Assembly: GCA_023678885.1 (NCBI GenBank)
Contig: CM042985.1
Span: forward strand, 17,338,465-17,402,464
Reading direction: 5' to 3'
Source of the DNA: Pogostemon cablin
Taxonomy: Eukaryota > Streptophyta > Magnoliopsida > Lamiales > Lamiaceae
Length of the DNA: 64,000 nt
The notes below the pieces were generated by a model, which was not told the DNA's origin, did not search any database, and was given only the letters and a program-made list of their open reading frames with translations. Within the stretch, counting starts at the first letter, position 1. The number at the start of each line of letters is the position of its first letter. Made by a program: the position numbers and the translations under genes. This document shows, piece after piece, positions 23,301 through 33,978 of this stretch.

Positions 23301-25005
23301 TTTTGTATCATTAAATATAATTGAAAATTATAATTCTAAAAAAGGTAAATATATTTCACAATTTAACTTTACAATGTACAATACATCCAATGTATCAAAG
23401 TACAAAAGATTGCTATCTAAATCGTGTCTAAGTGCAATCATGCAAAAATAATAATTTATGGCAGCTTGGAGCTGCAAAAATTCTCTGCTGTTTGATGTTA
23501 CCTTCCCATTCTACACATGAGCAGTAGTAGAAACCAGCATCAAAACTTGCTAAAAAAGAAAGTGCAACTGTTCCCAGCCTGCACCAAGAGAAAACCAGAA
23601 TAAAGATGAGTCCAGCAGCAAAGAAAACCAGCTGCCACAATGTAGAAAATTAGCCATAATGCACAATTGATGAGTCCAACAGTAAAAAAAACCCGCAACA
23701 AAATTGCAAAAAAAAAACAAGCTCAATTGCAGAAAACTTGTAGTAGTAGTATAAATTACAGAAAACAACGGCACAATTAAAGGAGCTCAACACCTAATGT
23801 TTATAACCCAAAATCAGCTAACATAGTAGGCCCCAAAGCATGAGAATTCAGTATCAAGATTATAAAAAAATCAGCAGAATTGCAGGATATTAAAAATGAT
23901 CAGCAGATATCTACCATAAAATAAGTAAACAGAAAATCAGGACATGAATTTTCTTCAGTAGCAGAAAACCAGCGTACTTAGAACTAATAAGAAAACAAAA
24001 AATCCCAGCAATACGAAAACCACAGCAACAACCCTTAGTTAATTGCATGTTATTAACTGTTGCTTAGGAATGCACAATAGACAATTATAAAGCTATCAGT
24101 ATTATAAAAGCAACAACTACACACATGAGTGGACCAAGATCACCTCATACCAAGTGCTAAAATACTTCCAGGTAACCAACTATGCACCTGATTATAAGAA
24201 GCAAAAGACTGCATAGAGCAATATACCATTGGGTCAAAAAAAGAAACCAAAACTAGCTTCTACACCAAAGCATAACAGGATCCAACTATAAGAAGGCTAC
24301 AAGAACTACACACTAACTATGAAACAAGACTTAAGTAAACCGCATTACATAAAGAAGGCAATTAGCACCTAGGTTAGAGGCTTAAATAAGTTTGCTGGAG
24401 GAATGAAAACCAGGTTAGAGGATATGTAACTGCAGTTCGTTACCTTTCCTGCTATAGAAGATTAGATTGAGAGAGTTTTCGTAATCCTCTTTAACAACAA
24501 GCACATCATATCTAGAAGAGGTAGGTAGACAAGTTTCGCTGTTGCTGAGTGAAGGTAGAAACATAGACTAGCTGTTGTTGAGTGGAGGTAGAAGCATGAA
24601 TCTATTCAAACAAGTAAATCAGATGCAGAATTTGAGAAACAAAACATGAAAAAGAAAATCATATAAACAAACTAAGCATGAGGTATGTGGGAATGACATG
24701 GAACGTAGGAAAAAAAATAAAAGGCAGCCTGAACTAGTTTCTATTGAAAACATAAAGATAACAATAAATACGAATACGAGATGACAATAATAGGAGTATG
24801 TAAGAGAATAAAGATAAAAAAAAAGTACGAATTTCATATTCAGTGGTTATCTACTACCTTTTCCAACAAGTTTTTCACAGAACATTCACTTTATATGTGT
24901 AAAATGTTGATAAAGGAATCTTACCAGCTCCAATTGCATATATAATTTTCAAACCCCCCATAACTTCATGAGTCACCAGGTCACCATTATCCCAAACGAT
25001 AAAAT

Positions 25006-25204
25006 GTGGCTATCTCAAAAAGCTTGCCAATGGTTTCCTCCATTTTTCAGCTCCACATATACGAGCATTAGCATATTCCTTGTTATAGTCTGATGCAATG
25101 TTTGGTCTCCAAGATACAAAATGTTTTCCATGAGAATTCCACCTGACAATACAGATGGGCATACGTGAAGAAGATGAAAATATAAAAGACAAGGCAAAAT
25201 GCAT
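25006..25204 (-). pseudogene. Exon-like ORF inside CACTA element
   Basis: The minus strand encodes SSSRMPICIVRWNSHGKHFV, then WRPN, EYANARICGAEKWRKPLASF, ending in a stop near 25010. The sequence is Trp- and Arg-rich and reads like a real protein rather than random AT-rich translation. I do not recognise it. A second exon-like minus ORF lies at 26786-27016. CACTA elements often carry captured host gene pieces; that is an inference here. Confidence 0.3.
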
Positions 25205-26785
25205 AAATACACCAGATATTGAGAAAATAAATATTTATCTCTTATCCTACAACAATTTCTCTCACATCAATAATCTTAAGTTTATTCACTATTTACTGAT
25301 TTTGATTTACCTTCCTGTTGAAATAACTTATTGAAGTAAGTATTAATCAAGCTTGAACTCCATTAATACATAAAATGTAGCTCAAAACAAGTGCAACCTA
25401 AATAGGTAATGATCTTAGAAAAATATTCAGAAAAAGGACTAATATTCACATCTGCAAAACCATATATATTAATATAGCGTCAATAACCAAAGAAGCTACT
25501 CTTACTTGCTCGATTTATCATCTGTGTTGGAGTAACTATCTGGGGTTCAAGTTCTAACTCAGCTTCAGTTCCAACGCATTTATTTTTCCTTGGATATTAG
25601 CCTTTTAAATTTTCAATTACCTGAAGCAGAAGTAAACAAATGTCACATAGACTTATGAGATTTTAAACAAAACTGTAGATAACATTAGGAAAGAGATAAG
25701 ATTCTGAATAGTGCAGTACAAATACACATTGCAAAGATAGAGTTCCTATCATAAAAGCTTGCAATTTATACAGTTAACAGCTGCATAACTGTAAGATTTT
25801 TATAACAAATTCAAGATGAGTGCAAGGGCTTAAAATTGATCAACAAACAAATTATATAAATTACAGATACATTATAAGCAATTAGCATATCATTATAAGC
25901 AAGCTGCTAAAAGAAAGATTGTATTAAAATCAGTTTAAACTATTAAATACAGAACTCACCCCTGTCGCTCGGTATCTTGTCGTGCATTGATCTATCTATA
26001 AGTGGTTTCAATCTTCCCTGAAGTATCAAGAAACCAAGTATTACATTCTTTATTAATTCCAAAATAAATCGTAAAAGTGCAAATAGATAAACATGAACAG
26101 AGGGAAACTATCCAAAGGCACAAAGATTCTGCATCTAGGTCTTTCAATCTCCCCTGGACTATTGGATACTATCCAACTAGGTCTTTCAATATGTATGTAT
26201 GATCCTTCGAAACTCTTGCAAACACTATATATTTTCCTTAGCACAACAAGAACATGGATCGAAACAAATGGGTATAAGATAGATGCATAGAGTTTAAGCG
26301 GAGACAACTACAATCGATAGGATAGACTGATGACAGTGAAGAAATCATTCAACAAAAGACTGAACCAAGTTTATGGGTCAGAAAACTAGATGCACTCGTA
26401 TGTATTTTAACAGAAATATCACCTCGTGGTGTCGTAAACTAGCAAGGATCCAGCAGAATCTCTGTAGTAAGACCTTGTAATGGAACTGAATGATTCTTGA
26501 CCAGCCTAACATGGTTTTGATTGCAGATAATATGGTTTTGATTTCAAGCTCGTGTATAAAATCAATATCCCGACAGCGATGAAATATTGGGTGAAACCTA
26601 ATCCTACTTTAAATCCGACTAACTAGTGAAGAGATTTGGTTGCCATCGTGAGAAAATCCCACCAATTTAGAAATCAATCGCACAAGAATTAGGATTCAAT
26701 GACACCATATTTCACACAAAGTAAACCCTTATCTTTGAATTCTTTGTTTCAAGAAACAACCCAAAACATAAATTCATTTAGAAAC

Positions 26786-27016
26786 CTATGAATTCAAAGA
26801 GAGAGCAACAAATACCTTTGAAATTATTGGAAGCAAAACTAATATTGTAGACGGAGGTCGCGGTCGTGTTTGGGAGACATCTCCAATGGACGTTGAGAGC
26901 TCTAGCTGCTCTAGTTCTTCGACAGGATTTTGAGTATAGACGATGTGTGTGGATGAAGAATTTTTACTGGATTTATCATATTCTTCAAAGAGAAAGGGTT
27001 GAAATGTGGATTTCAT
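26786..27016 (-). CDS. Exon-like minus ORF near the right end of CACTA, unrecognised
   Basis: 76 codons starting MKSTFQPFLFEEYDKSS, followed by an acidic and Ser-rich stretch. It lies just inside the right subterminal repeats, where the first exon of a minus-strand gene would sit, and its composition differs from the surrounding A-rich DNA. No domain recognised. It could be the first exon of a captured gene whose later exon is at 25006-25204, or chance. Confidence 0.25.
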   Translation of the reverse strand: MKSTFQPFLFEEYDKSSKNSSSTHIVYTQNPVEELEQLELSTSIGDVSQTRPRPPSTILVLLPIISKVFVALSLNS

Positions 27017-27808
27017 GAGATAGGGATTCTAACCCTTCTCTATTTCTTCTTTTATTTTCAATTTAATTTAAAAGAGAAAAAATGATAGAGGAAAAGTAAA
27101 GAGCCAAAATTTCACCTTTTAATGAGAGGGTATTTCCTTTAATTTATCAATGACAGGATTTTGTGATATTAATGAGAGGAATAATGATTCTCTCATTAAT
27201 AATTATCCATATTATTTTATAATCATAAGAAATGGCTTTTAATGAGAGGATTTTTCTCCTATTATAATTATTTTTGTCATTATTGGCCTGTTTTCTTGTA
27301 GTGATAGGTGTCAGAGAGTTGGAAGCATCTCTAAGAGAGATGAAATGCCTCTGCAGAATAGTTATGTAGTGGAGATTTTTTATGTGTGGGGGATTGACTT
27401 TACGGGTCCCTTTTCCTCATCCAATGGATATCTCTATATACTTTTGGCTGTTGATTATGTGTCTAAGTGAGTGGAAGCAATTCCAACCAAGACGAATGAT
27501 GCCAGGGTTGTGCAACCATTTTTCAAGAAGTATATATTTTCGTGATTTGGAGTACCTAGAGTACTAGTTAGCGATGGGGGAACCCATTTTGTTAACAAGC
27601 TCATGGAGAAGGTATTGAAGGATTACGGTGTTTGGCATAGGGTGGCAACACCTTATCACCTACAGTCGAATGGGCAAGTTGAGGTCTACAATCGCCAGAT
27701 TAAGCAGGTTTTAGAGAAGACAGTGAACTTTAGTAGGAAGGATTGGAATATGAAGCTAGATTATACATTGTGGGTGTTCAGAACTGCGTACAAGACTGTC
27801 TTGGAGAT

Positions 27809-29019
27809 TGTTGGCGTTCGATCATTTGGTTAATGTGAACCGTTAGGGTTCCATGCAATTCTACTGCAGCGGAAGCATAAGAGTATAATCGTATTACCTT
27901 TTACTAGGGTTGATGTAGAGGATGATCAGCAGCATCAAACAACCTTCCGATCTTCTGTTGTATTCCCAAGTCCGATTTTGACGTCGTGTGGGCGATGATC
28001 TTCAAGATCTCCTCAATCTGCTTTTCATCCCTCTCTAATGTGTGTTAGGCGTGTCAATTAATCGGGGATCCGGATAAGCTGAGGTGACTTATCTATAGGC
28101 TACAGCAGGGACCGTGAGGAGAAATTAGAATTGGGCCTCCATTGGGCTTAAGTATCCAAGCTTAGCCCAAAGCTCATACTTAAGTCCAATAATAATAATA
28201 TATTCCACTAAAATATTATTGCTTCACTACTGTTCTAATCCCATAATTACGTTATGGGATCCTTCTTATTATGAGCCCGTTAGTCTCCCCATGTTTAAGA
28301 TATACAATGTCCATTAATTAATTAAGTTACTGACAACTCTATTAATTAATATCTCATCCGAGAGTAGTATCACTCAACCTCATTATCATGCCGGAATAAA
28401 TCCACCTGCAGGGTTTACATGATAACCCTTATGAGCTCTTCAAGGGGACATCATCAACCTATGACAGACATGGATTCCTTCTACAATCAACAACACACCA
28501 ACGAGACAACACTATTTCCCAACTCACCGAGTTTATTGATTTAATTACATGTAAATCTCACTCACTGATGAATAAAAGAAATACATATTGTCCTACGTGT
28601 CGAGGTTATTGTATAGGGATTAAGAGCACGAACTTCTATAATAACAGAGATCAAGTTCTTCTATAAGTCAGTATAAGTCTAATGATCTCAAGCGGTCTGC
28701 TCAATACACACAAAATGCACTAATGTGAGTCTATAGTCAAGATAAGCTAATACCAAATCAAACTACAACCATCCCGATAGAGAGTCTCTGTCTATCTCGG
28801 TTGTGAGCATCTGTTTATACTTTATAAGGAAACCGATAATATGATCTTCCGCATGTTGTCGCACAATATATTATCTACAGTATAAAGTAAGTGGACTATT
28901 GCATCCTGCATATAAATAAATTATAAGATGCAATCATTTGATTATATGATTCTCATTTCAAATTAATTGTTTAAACATTATTCATACAAAAAGTTAGACT
29001 TTTAGTATACAATCCAATA
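27809..29019 (-). mobile_element. Solo Ty1/copia LTR in the integrase of element B
   Basis: Reverse-complement match to the copia LTR at 6376-7724, running on + from TGTTGGCG to CCAATA, 1211 bp. The duplication GAGAT lies at 27804-27808 and 29020-29024. Deleting the LTR and one GAGAT restores the integrase frame (VLEMSPFQ). No internal region is present, so the rest was lost by LTR-LTR recombination. It lacks the ~90-bp module found in the other copia LTRs. Confidence 0.95.
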
Positions 29020-29482
29020 GAGATGTCTCCATTCCAAATTATCTATGGAAAATCATGTCATCTTCCTGTGGAGATTGAACATAAGGCATTTTGAGCTGTG
29101 AGGAAGATGAATTTGAATATGCAAGAAGCGGGTGGCCTGAGGATGACTCAGATGAACAAATTTGAATAGTTTAGAAATAGAGCTTATGAGAACTCATGGA
29201 TCAGCAAGGAGAAAGTAAAAAAATGGCCTGATGAAAAGATTCATTTTAAAGAGTTTTTTTGAGAAGGATGAAGTCTTGTTGTTCAATACTAGACTCAGAC
29301 TTTTTCCTGAAAAGTTAAAGTATAAGTGGATGGGGTCATTCGTAGTACATAGAGCTATTGGTGGAGGTACATATGAGCTTTTGGATAAGAATGAAAATAG
29401 TTTCGTGGCTAATAGGCATCAGATGAAGCATTATAGGTCGCCACGGGATAAGGAAGTCCTCTTTGTTGATTACCTCAAGTAG

Positions 29483-30009
29483 TTATGCTTTCCGTCGAGC
29501 TCAACGATGTTAAAAATGAGCATTCCATCGTGACTCTCCGACATTAAATATGAGCGCTTGTTAGGGGCTTACTCTCCTGTTTTATTACTTTAATATTTTT
29601 GTTTGTTGTAGAAAATTTTTTTTATGTGCTTCTTAATCTATGGTATTCACTTTTTGCAAACTTAGTTTCTCACTTAATTTGAACTAAGTTTGGGCAGGTG
29701 GATGTCCATCCCAATATCTTGAAGCACCGAGATAAGTTTTCTTTCGCTTGTGTGTGATGCTTTGAGGTTGATTTTTTTTAGAATTTTCGGAATTTATTTC
29801 AAATGTTCGAATTTTTTTGCAATTATCCAAGTGTTTTATTTTGTCATGTTTAGTTTTCCTAAATTTGGTGTGATTAATTTTTGATTGAATTTTTGAGTTT
29901 TCCTGATGATATTACTGATGAATTAAGTGTATTTGAGCTTGAATTGGATGAAAATTCGAAGAAATAAGTGAAAAAGTAAAAAAAGTACCCAGCCATATGT
30001 TGAAGGGTG
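29483..30009 (+). other. Post-pol noncoding region of element B
   Basis: Directly after pol, GTGACTCTCCGACATTAAA and ATGAGCGC (about 29530) match element A at 54222-54250 (CTCTCCGACGTTAAACATGAGCG). This is a conserved post-pol element of Athila-type retrotransposons with no known function. A second, weaker copy precedes it at about 29505. Confidence 0.6.
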
Positions 30010-30241
30010 GTATGACTCGTGCAAGACATGTAACGGGTCGTGCGGGTGATGAATGGTCAGGAGGAGCTAGGTGTGCCGCCCAGCATGAGAGCTGGATGTG
30101 TGGCACGAGTAGCGAAGGTTGGCGGCACGACCTGTTCAGATATGCCGGCGTGCTTGGTGAAGATAAGCGCGCGGAGGCTACCGACAGGTAATTGGCACGA
30201 CCGTGCCATATGCTGGCATGAGTCATGCCGAACTCGTGCCA
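30010..30241 (+). repeat. B-family motif cluster in the pol-ORF3 spacer
   Basis: Words include TATGACTCGTGC, GGGTCGTGCGG, TGGCACGAGT, GGCGGCACGACC, TTGGCACGACCGTGCC and GAACTCGTGCC. Same motif family as in the LTRs and gag-pol linker, more degenerate. Confidence 0.8.
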
Positions 30242-30505
30242 ATGCCCAGGTAAGTTTAAAAGGTTAACAGCTTGCGCAGTTTGTTCAATTTTCCTATCCG
30301 CGCGCGCACTGTTCGACTCCAATTAGAACTTTTTATCAATTTTTCATCCGAAAATCACCATTCCACTTCACCACTACACTTCCCACACACTCTAAACACC
30401 TTTTCATACTTGGATAGCGGATTAAAAGAGGAGAAATTAGGGTTTTGAAGCAAAAATTGGGGAAATTTTTCAAAAGTGCAAAATTTTTATTCTTTCTCCA
30501 ATAAG

Positions 30506-31071
30506 GTATGTTTTCTTCATCATTTTGCTTTGATTTTCAAGTATGTGTATATTTGGATTATGGGTAAGTGTATTCAAGTTGAAATTTTAAGTTTGGAAGT
30601 GAATTTTCTTGAGGCATTTTGTCAAACACCTTATGTTCGAACTGTTTAAGCTTCAAATTCGAAATTGTTTACTTGATTGGTGATTTTGTGTTGGTTAATT
30701 GATACCATTAGGTTCTAAATTGAAGGTATTTGTTGAATTTTGATGGTTTAAACTAGTACAAGCATGTTAGGATTTTTTTTTAAATTTTCTTGAGTAAAGC
30801 ATGCTATTTTTAGTTTGAAATTGACATGTTGGGTTTGATTTGCATATTTTCTTGTTTCTAGTAGCTTTAAAAATGTGAATAGTTCTTGCATGTGTTGTTC
30901 ATTGTTTGTTTTGGCATGGTTTAACTAGGAATCAAGAATACATATGTGGCATGTTAGTTTAAAGTGGAGAGTAATTTTATATTTCTTACTTAGTTTAAAC
31001 TTGAGTCAAGTATAGATGCATTATTTTTGTGTTTGGAATTAGTGCTTGCATCTTACTTGTGATTTTTCTAG
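30506..31071 (+). other. Putative intron upstream of ORF3, element B
   Basis: Donor ATAAG|GTATGT at 30506 and acceptor TTTTTCTAG|GG ending at 31071, 566 bp, T-rich. ORF3 starts seven bases into the next exon. Element A has an intron of similar length at the same place. A subgenomic spliced mRNA for ORF3 is implied, as proposed for env-like genes of plant retrotransposons. Confidence 0.6.
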
Positions 31072-31077
31072 GGAATA

Positions 31078-32548
31078 ATGGGGGATGGGTGGACGGATGA
31101 GCAAAAGCAAAAAGAGATAGCTCGGATTAGAAAGAACAAAACTAGTCCTCGACACCTTGGGATTTATTATCCCAAATGGAAGGATCTTATAGAGGACTAC
31201 AGTCACTTGGATCATAGGATAGTGCGTACGCGCTATCATGATGAGGATAATATGGTCAGATTAGGTATAAAGCGGGATGTGGATACCCTCTTCGAGAGAG
31301 TGGGGATACTGGAGTTTATGAATGCTCAGAGGCCTACTACGTATGCATTGACGATGGAGTTCTACTTGTCATATGATGTTTATTAAGAGGCTGATGATAG
31401 GTTGCCCAGTGGATGCACTTTTATGTTGAGAGGGAGGAAAGAGACAATGACTAGAAAGGAGCTGAACATGGGGTTTGGATCTCTGTATGATGCTAATGAT
31501 GAGATTTATGCTGCCTTTGACAAGGATGCATTCTGCAACAAGATCTCAAGGAAAGATGAGGCTTTTGTACCTAAAAAGTCTAATTCCACGTGCATTATAA
31601 GCCCGGTTCTCAGGTACATTAAAAGAGTTCTCTCAAATACCTTCTTTGCTAGGCATGAGGAGGGCCAAGTTAGGTTAGTTGAGCTTTATATCCTTTGGTG
31701 CATGTGCGAGGAGAAGTTGTTTGACTTGGCCGCACTTGTTATGCAGCAGCTCTTCCACTTCAGAGAAGGGAAGACTCGATCAGTGATGATGGTTGGTATT
31801 ATCACCCAGATAGCTGAGATCAAAGCAGTACGAATTGATGGTATGAAGCTCGTTGATGAGAAAAAGCCAGAAATAACGTGTGAGCTTTGAAGAATGCACG
31901 TATCTTGAATGAGCGAGGTGGCCAGCTTTTCTACAAGCATGATAACCTTTTTATACCACTCCCATGTGAGCAGTTGACGACATTGGATAATGAAGAGAAC
32001 TTTCTTTGCAAGTCTTATTTGCATACCCATATCTCATCTGTCTTTTCTAAACATGGAGATTGGGAGAATGTTATTAGAGAGCACAATGAGAGAGCAGTAA
32101 ATCCCCAAGTTTAGAATGAAGCTGACTATGCTTATGTTGAGGATGAGGATGAGATGATGCTGGATAAAGAGGACGCGCTGGAGTTTTTTGGGACTTATGA
32201 CTCACAGCATCCTGCTAGTGGGTATTATCAGGGCGGTCCATCTAGAGTAGCACTAGATCCATTTGTACCGGGGACATCTACAGCTCAATTTGGAGCGTAG
32301 TACGGAGGATCCAGCACTTCTGCAGGTCCCTTACTCCCTGACTACCATTCTTATTATGTTCCAAGTGTGTAGGATCCGTGGGGAGAGATTTTTCGATACG
32401 TCAATAATCAGTTCGACTCCATCAGGCGCTCGAATGACCAACAGTTTCGAGCATTATTCCAGGAGGTCAAGCATTCTCGAAGAGAGATGCAAAAAGAGTT
32501 ACAAAGCTTGAGAGATGAAGTTCAAGAGCACCATGAGAGATGTGATTG
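31078..32548 (+). pseudogene. ORF3 of element B (ATHILA ORF-1/env-like region)
   Basis: ATG at 31078 follows the predicted 3' splice site. The N-terminal part reads VRTRYHDEDNM, then DTLFERVGILEF and a TMEFYLSYDV segment, resembling the ATHILA ORF-1 family (PF03078) and aligning with ORF3 of element A. The frame continues through a TAA (31384) to 31890, shifts by one, runs to a TAG at 32112, and then through an acidic segment (EDEDEMM) with stops near 32298 and 32368. The C-terminus (QEVKHSRREMQKELQSLRDE) looks like a coiled coil. No signal peptide or membrane segment is visible, so a true envelope role is doubtful. Function unknown. Confidence 0.75.
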
Positions 32549-33965
32549 ATGGAGTCTACATCCCTTGTTTTTTTAAACAACCTTGTCTGTCGAGGTTGTA
32601 TTATTTTATCTCTTCACCTTGTTTCTATTTTCTGTTTAGGCTTTGAGTGGAGTGATAGTTTGATAGGGTTGCTTCCGATGTATTTGTCTCTTCCATGTAT
32701 CATTCTTATCTTGATTTGAATTGTTGGATATTTGTGAGGGATATTATCTAGTAGCTGAGGTACTTATGTTTGTGTTTTTGGGTGTGTGTGTATTATGATC
32801 TTATTTGTTAGATTTTCTGCCAGAAATTCATATGCTCTTGAAACTGATGAAGGAATTGCATTTAAGTTACATAGTGGTATGAAGTTCTATGTGTACTTGT
32901 GAGATATTGCTTGCCATGATGAATGCTATATTATTTGTTAAAACCCATATGAGATTTTAAGCCCATTATGATGTACATAATCACATTATATTTATTTCTA
33001 GTGAGTATCATTCTGGTGTGTGTATTCTAAAACTTGCCTCTTATCTTACTTAAGACCGCGTGTTATGTTAGATAATGGGAGATGGTTTTAGGTCATCTTT
33101 AATTTTTATGAGTCACTTTGTCAAATAATTTCCTACCGAATAAGTATATATCCATAGTTAGCCCTTTTGAGCATAAAAGTCTTTTTTCTTTGGCAACCTA
33201 CGAAGATAGCCACTTTGATATCCTATTTGAGCCTTAGACTCTTATATTTAGTGGAGAATTAAATGCTGTCAAAGTGTGTGAATTGATTTCTATGGAGTTT
33301 TGAAGGAAAAAAAAATATTTGGAGCTGTACGAGTGATTATGAGTTAAAAAGTATAAGCTAAAAAATAAATTGCTTAGGGGTAGTGCCCGAAACTGGTACC
33401 CCGAGATGGTAGAGGTAGTGCCTGAAACTGGTACCTCGAGAAAAGAAAGAGAAAAGAAAAGAAAAAAAGTATGTTGAAGCTTGAAGGAAATGAGAGAAAA
33501 AGAAAATTATAAGAGCATGAAGCTGGATGGCCTTGAAGTGTAAAAATCTGTAGTACAAAAGATCTCCGATTTTAATTCTCTACTAATTGAGTTACTTTCT
33601 CCATATGTTTCCTACTCTTACCAAAGAGCCAATATTACATCCTATTAAAAGTCCTTTTTGATCCCATTGTCGAATCATACTTTAAGTGGTGGAGAGTTTG
33701 AGACGTTTGGCAAGCTTATGGTTACGCATGCACTTAAATTGAATTTGAGCGTAAACATCATACCCCATAAGTGTACATCTTCTACACTTAAGTGCGAGTG
33801 ATACACTATGAATGAATTATTGTATGTAATTAGAGTTGCATGACTGGAGTTAATGACGATTGTGTTGAATGGCCTAGTTGTCATATTCCTTATTTTTCCT
33901 TAGATCTACAAAGTAACTTTCTTCTTATTTGTTCTTTTTTGTTGTTCGGGGACGAACAATATCTT
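32549..33965 (+). other. 3' untranslated region of element B
   Basis: About 1.4 kb without a gene. Blocks conserved with element A's 3' UTR include TCTAAAACTTG (33028), the hairpin pair at 33377-33437, CAAAGAGCCAA (33620), CAAGCTTATGGTTACGC (33711) and GGGGACGAACAA before the polypurine tract. Confidence 0.65.
33377..33437 (+). ncRNA. Two tandem RNA hairpins in the 3' UTR of element B
   Basis: Hairpin 1 (33377-33402) has arms GGGGTA and TACCCC; hairpin 2 (33412-33437) has arms GAGGTA and TACCTC around a near-identical loop region GTGCC(C/T)GAAACTGG. The second base pair changes from G:C to A:T with both sides altered. Element A has the same pair at 58137-58240. Confidence 0.65.
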
Positions 33966-33978
33966 AAGTTTGGAGGTT
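33966..33978 (+). other. Polypurine tract of element B
   Basis: AAGTTTGGAGGTT immediately before the TGATTAG start of the 3' LTR; same place and form as AAGTTTGGGGGTT in element A. Confidence 0.8.

Larger units (their letters stand above)
23023..27303. mobile_element. CACTA (En/Spm-type) DNA transposon, non-autonomous
   Basis: Begins CACTACAAGAAAA and ends with the complement TTTTCTTGTAGTG. The 3-bp duplication ATA lies at 23020-23022 and 27304-27306. Removing the element and one ATA rejoins the integrase text ASCDRCQRVG, which proves the boundaries. Subterminal regions (23040-23300 and 27115-27290) are packed with AATGACAG/CTGTCATT and AATGAGAGG repeats, the usual transposase-binding arrangement. 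I see no transposase. The 4281-bp interior is A-rich on + with small minus-strand exon-like ORFs. Confidence 0.93.
20040..29482 (+). pseudogene. Pol of element B, interrupted by CACTA and solo LTR
   Basis: Readable in pieces: pre-protease region to 20480; RT with YEFYCFLDGYFGYNQI and catalytic FMDDFS (about 21800); RNase H with CDASDVALG and YTDHSAIRYL (to about 22470); integrase zinc-binding region just before 23020. It resumes at 27307 with CQRVGS, then WGIDF, VSDGG and GQVEVYNRQ (the DDE triad) and, after the solo LTR, the C-terminus to the TAA/TAG near 29482. The protease core is missing: LKDP runs directly into the TSVALQLADRS segment at about 20485, an in-frame loss of some 40 residues including the catalytic Asp. 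Other damage: TGA at 21008, a 1-base loss in a G run near 21435, TGA at 21679, a shift near 22285, and stops in integrase. Confidence 0.92.

Noticed and set aside
31078..32548. ORF3 as a true envelope gene
   Set aside because: No signal peptide, membrane span or cleavage site visible in either element; only its position is env-like.
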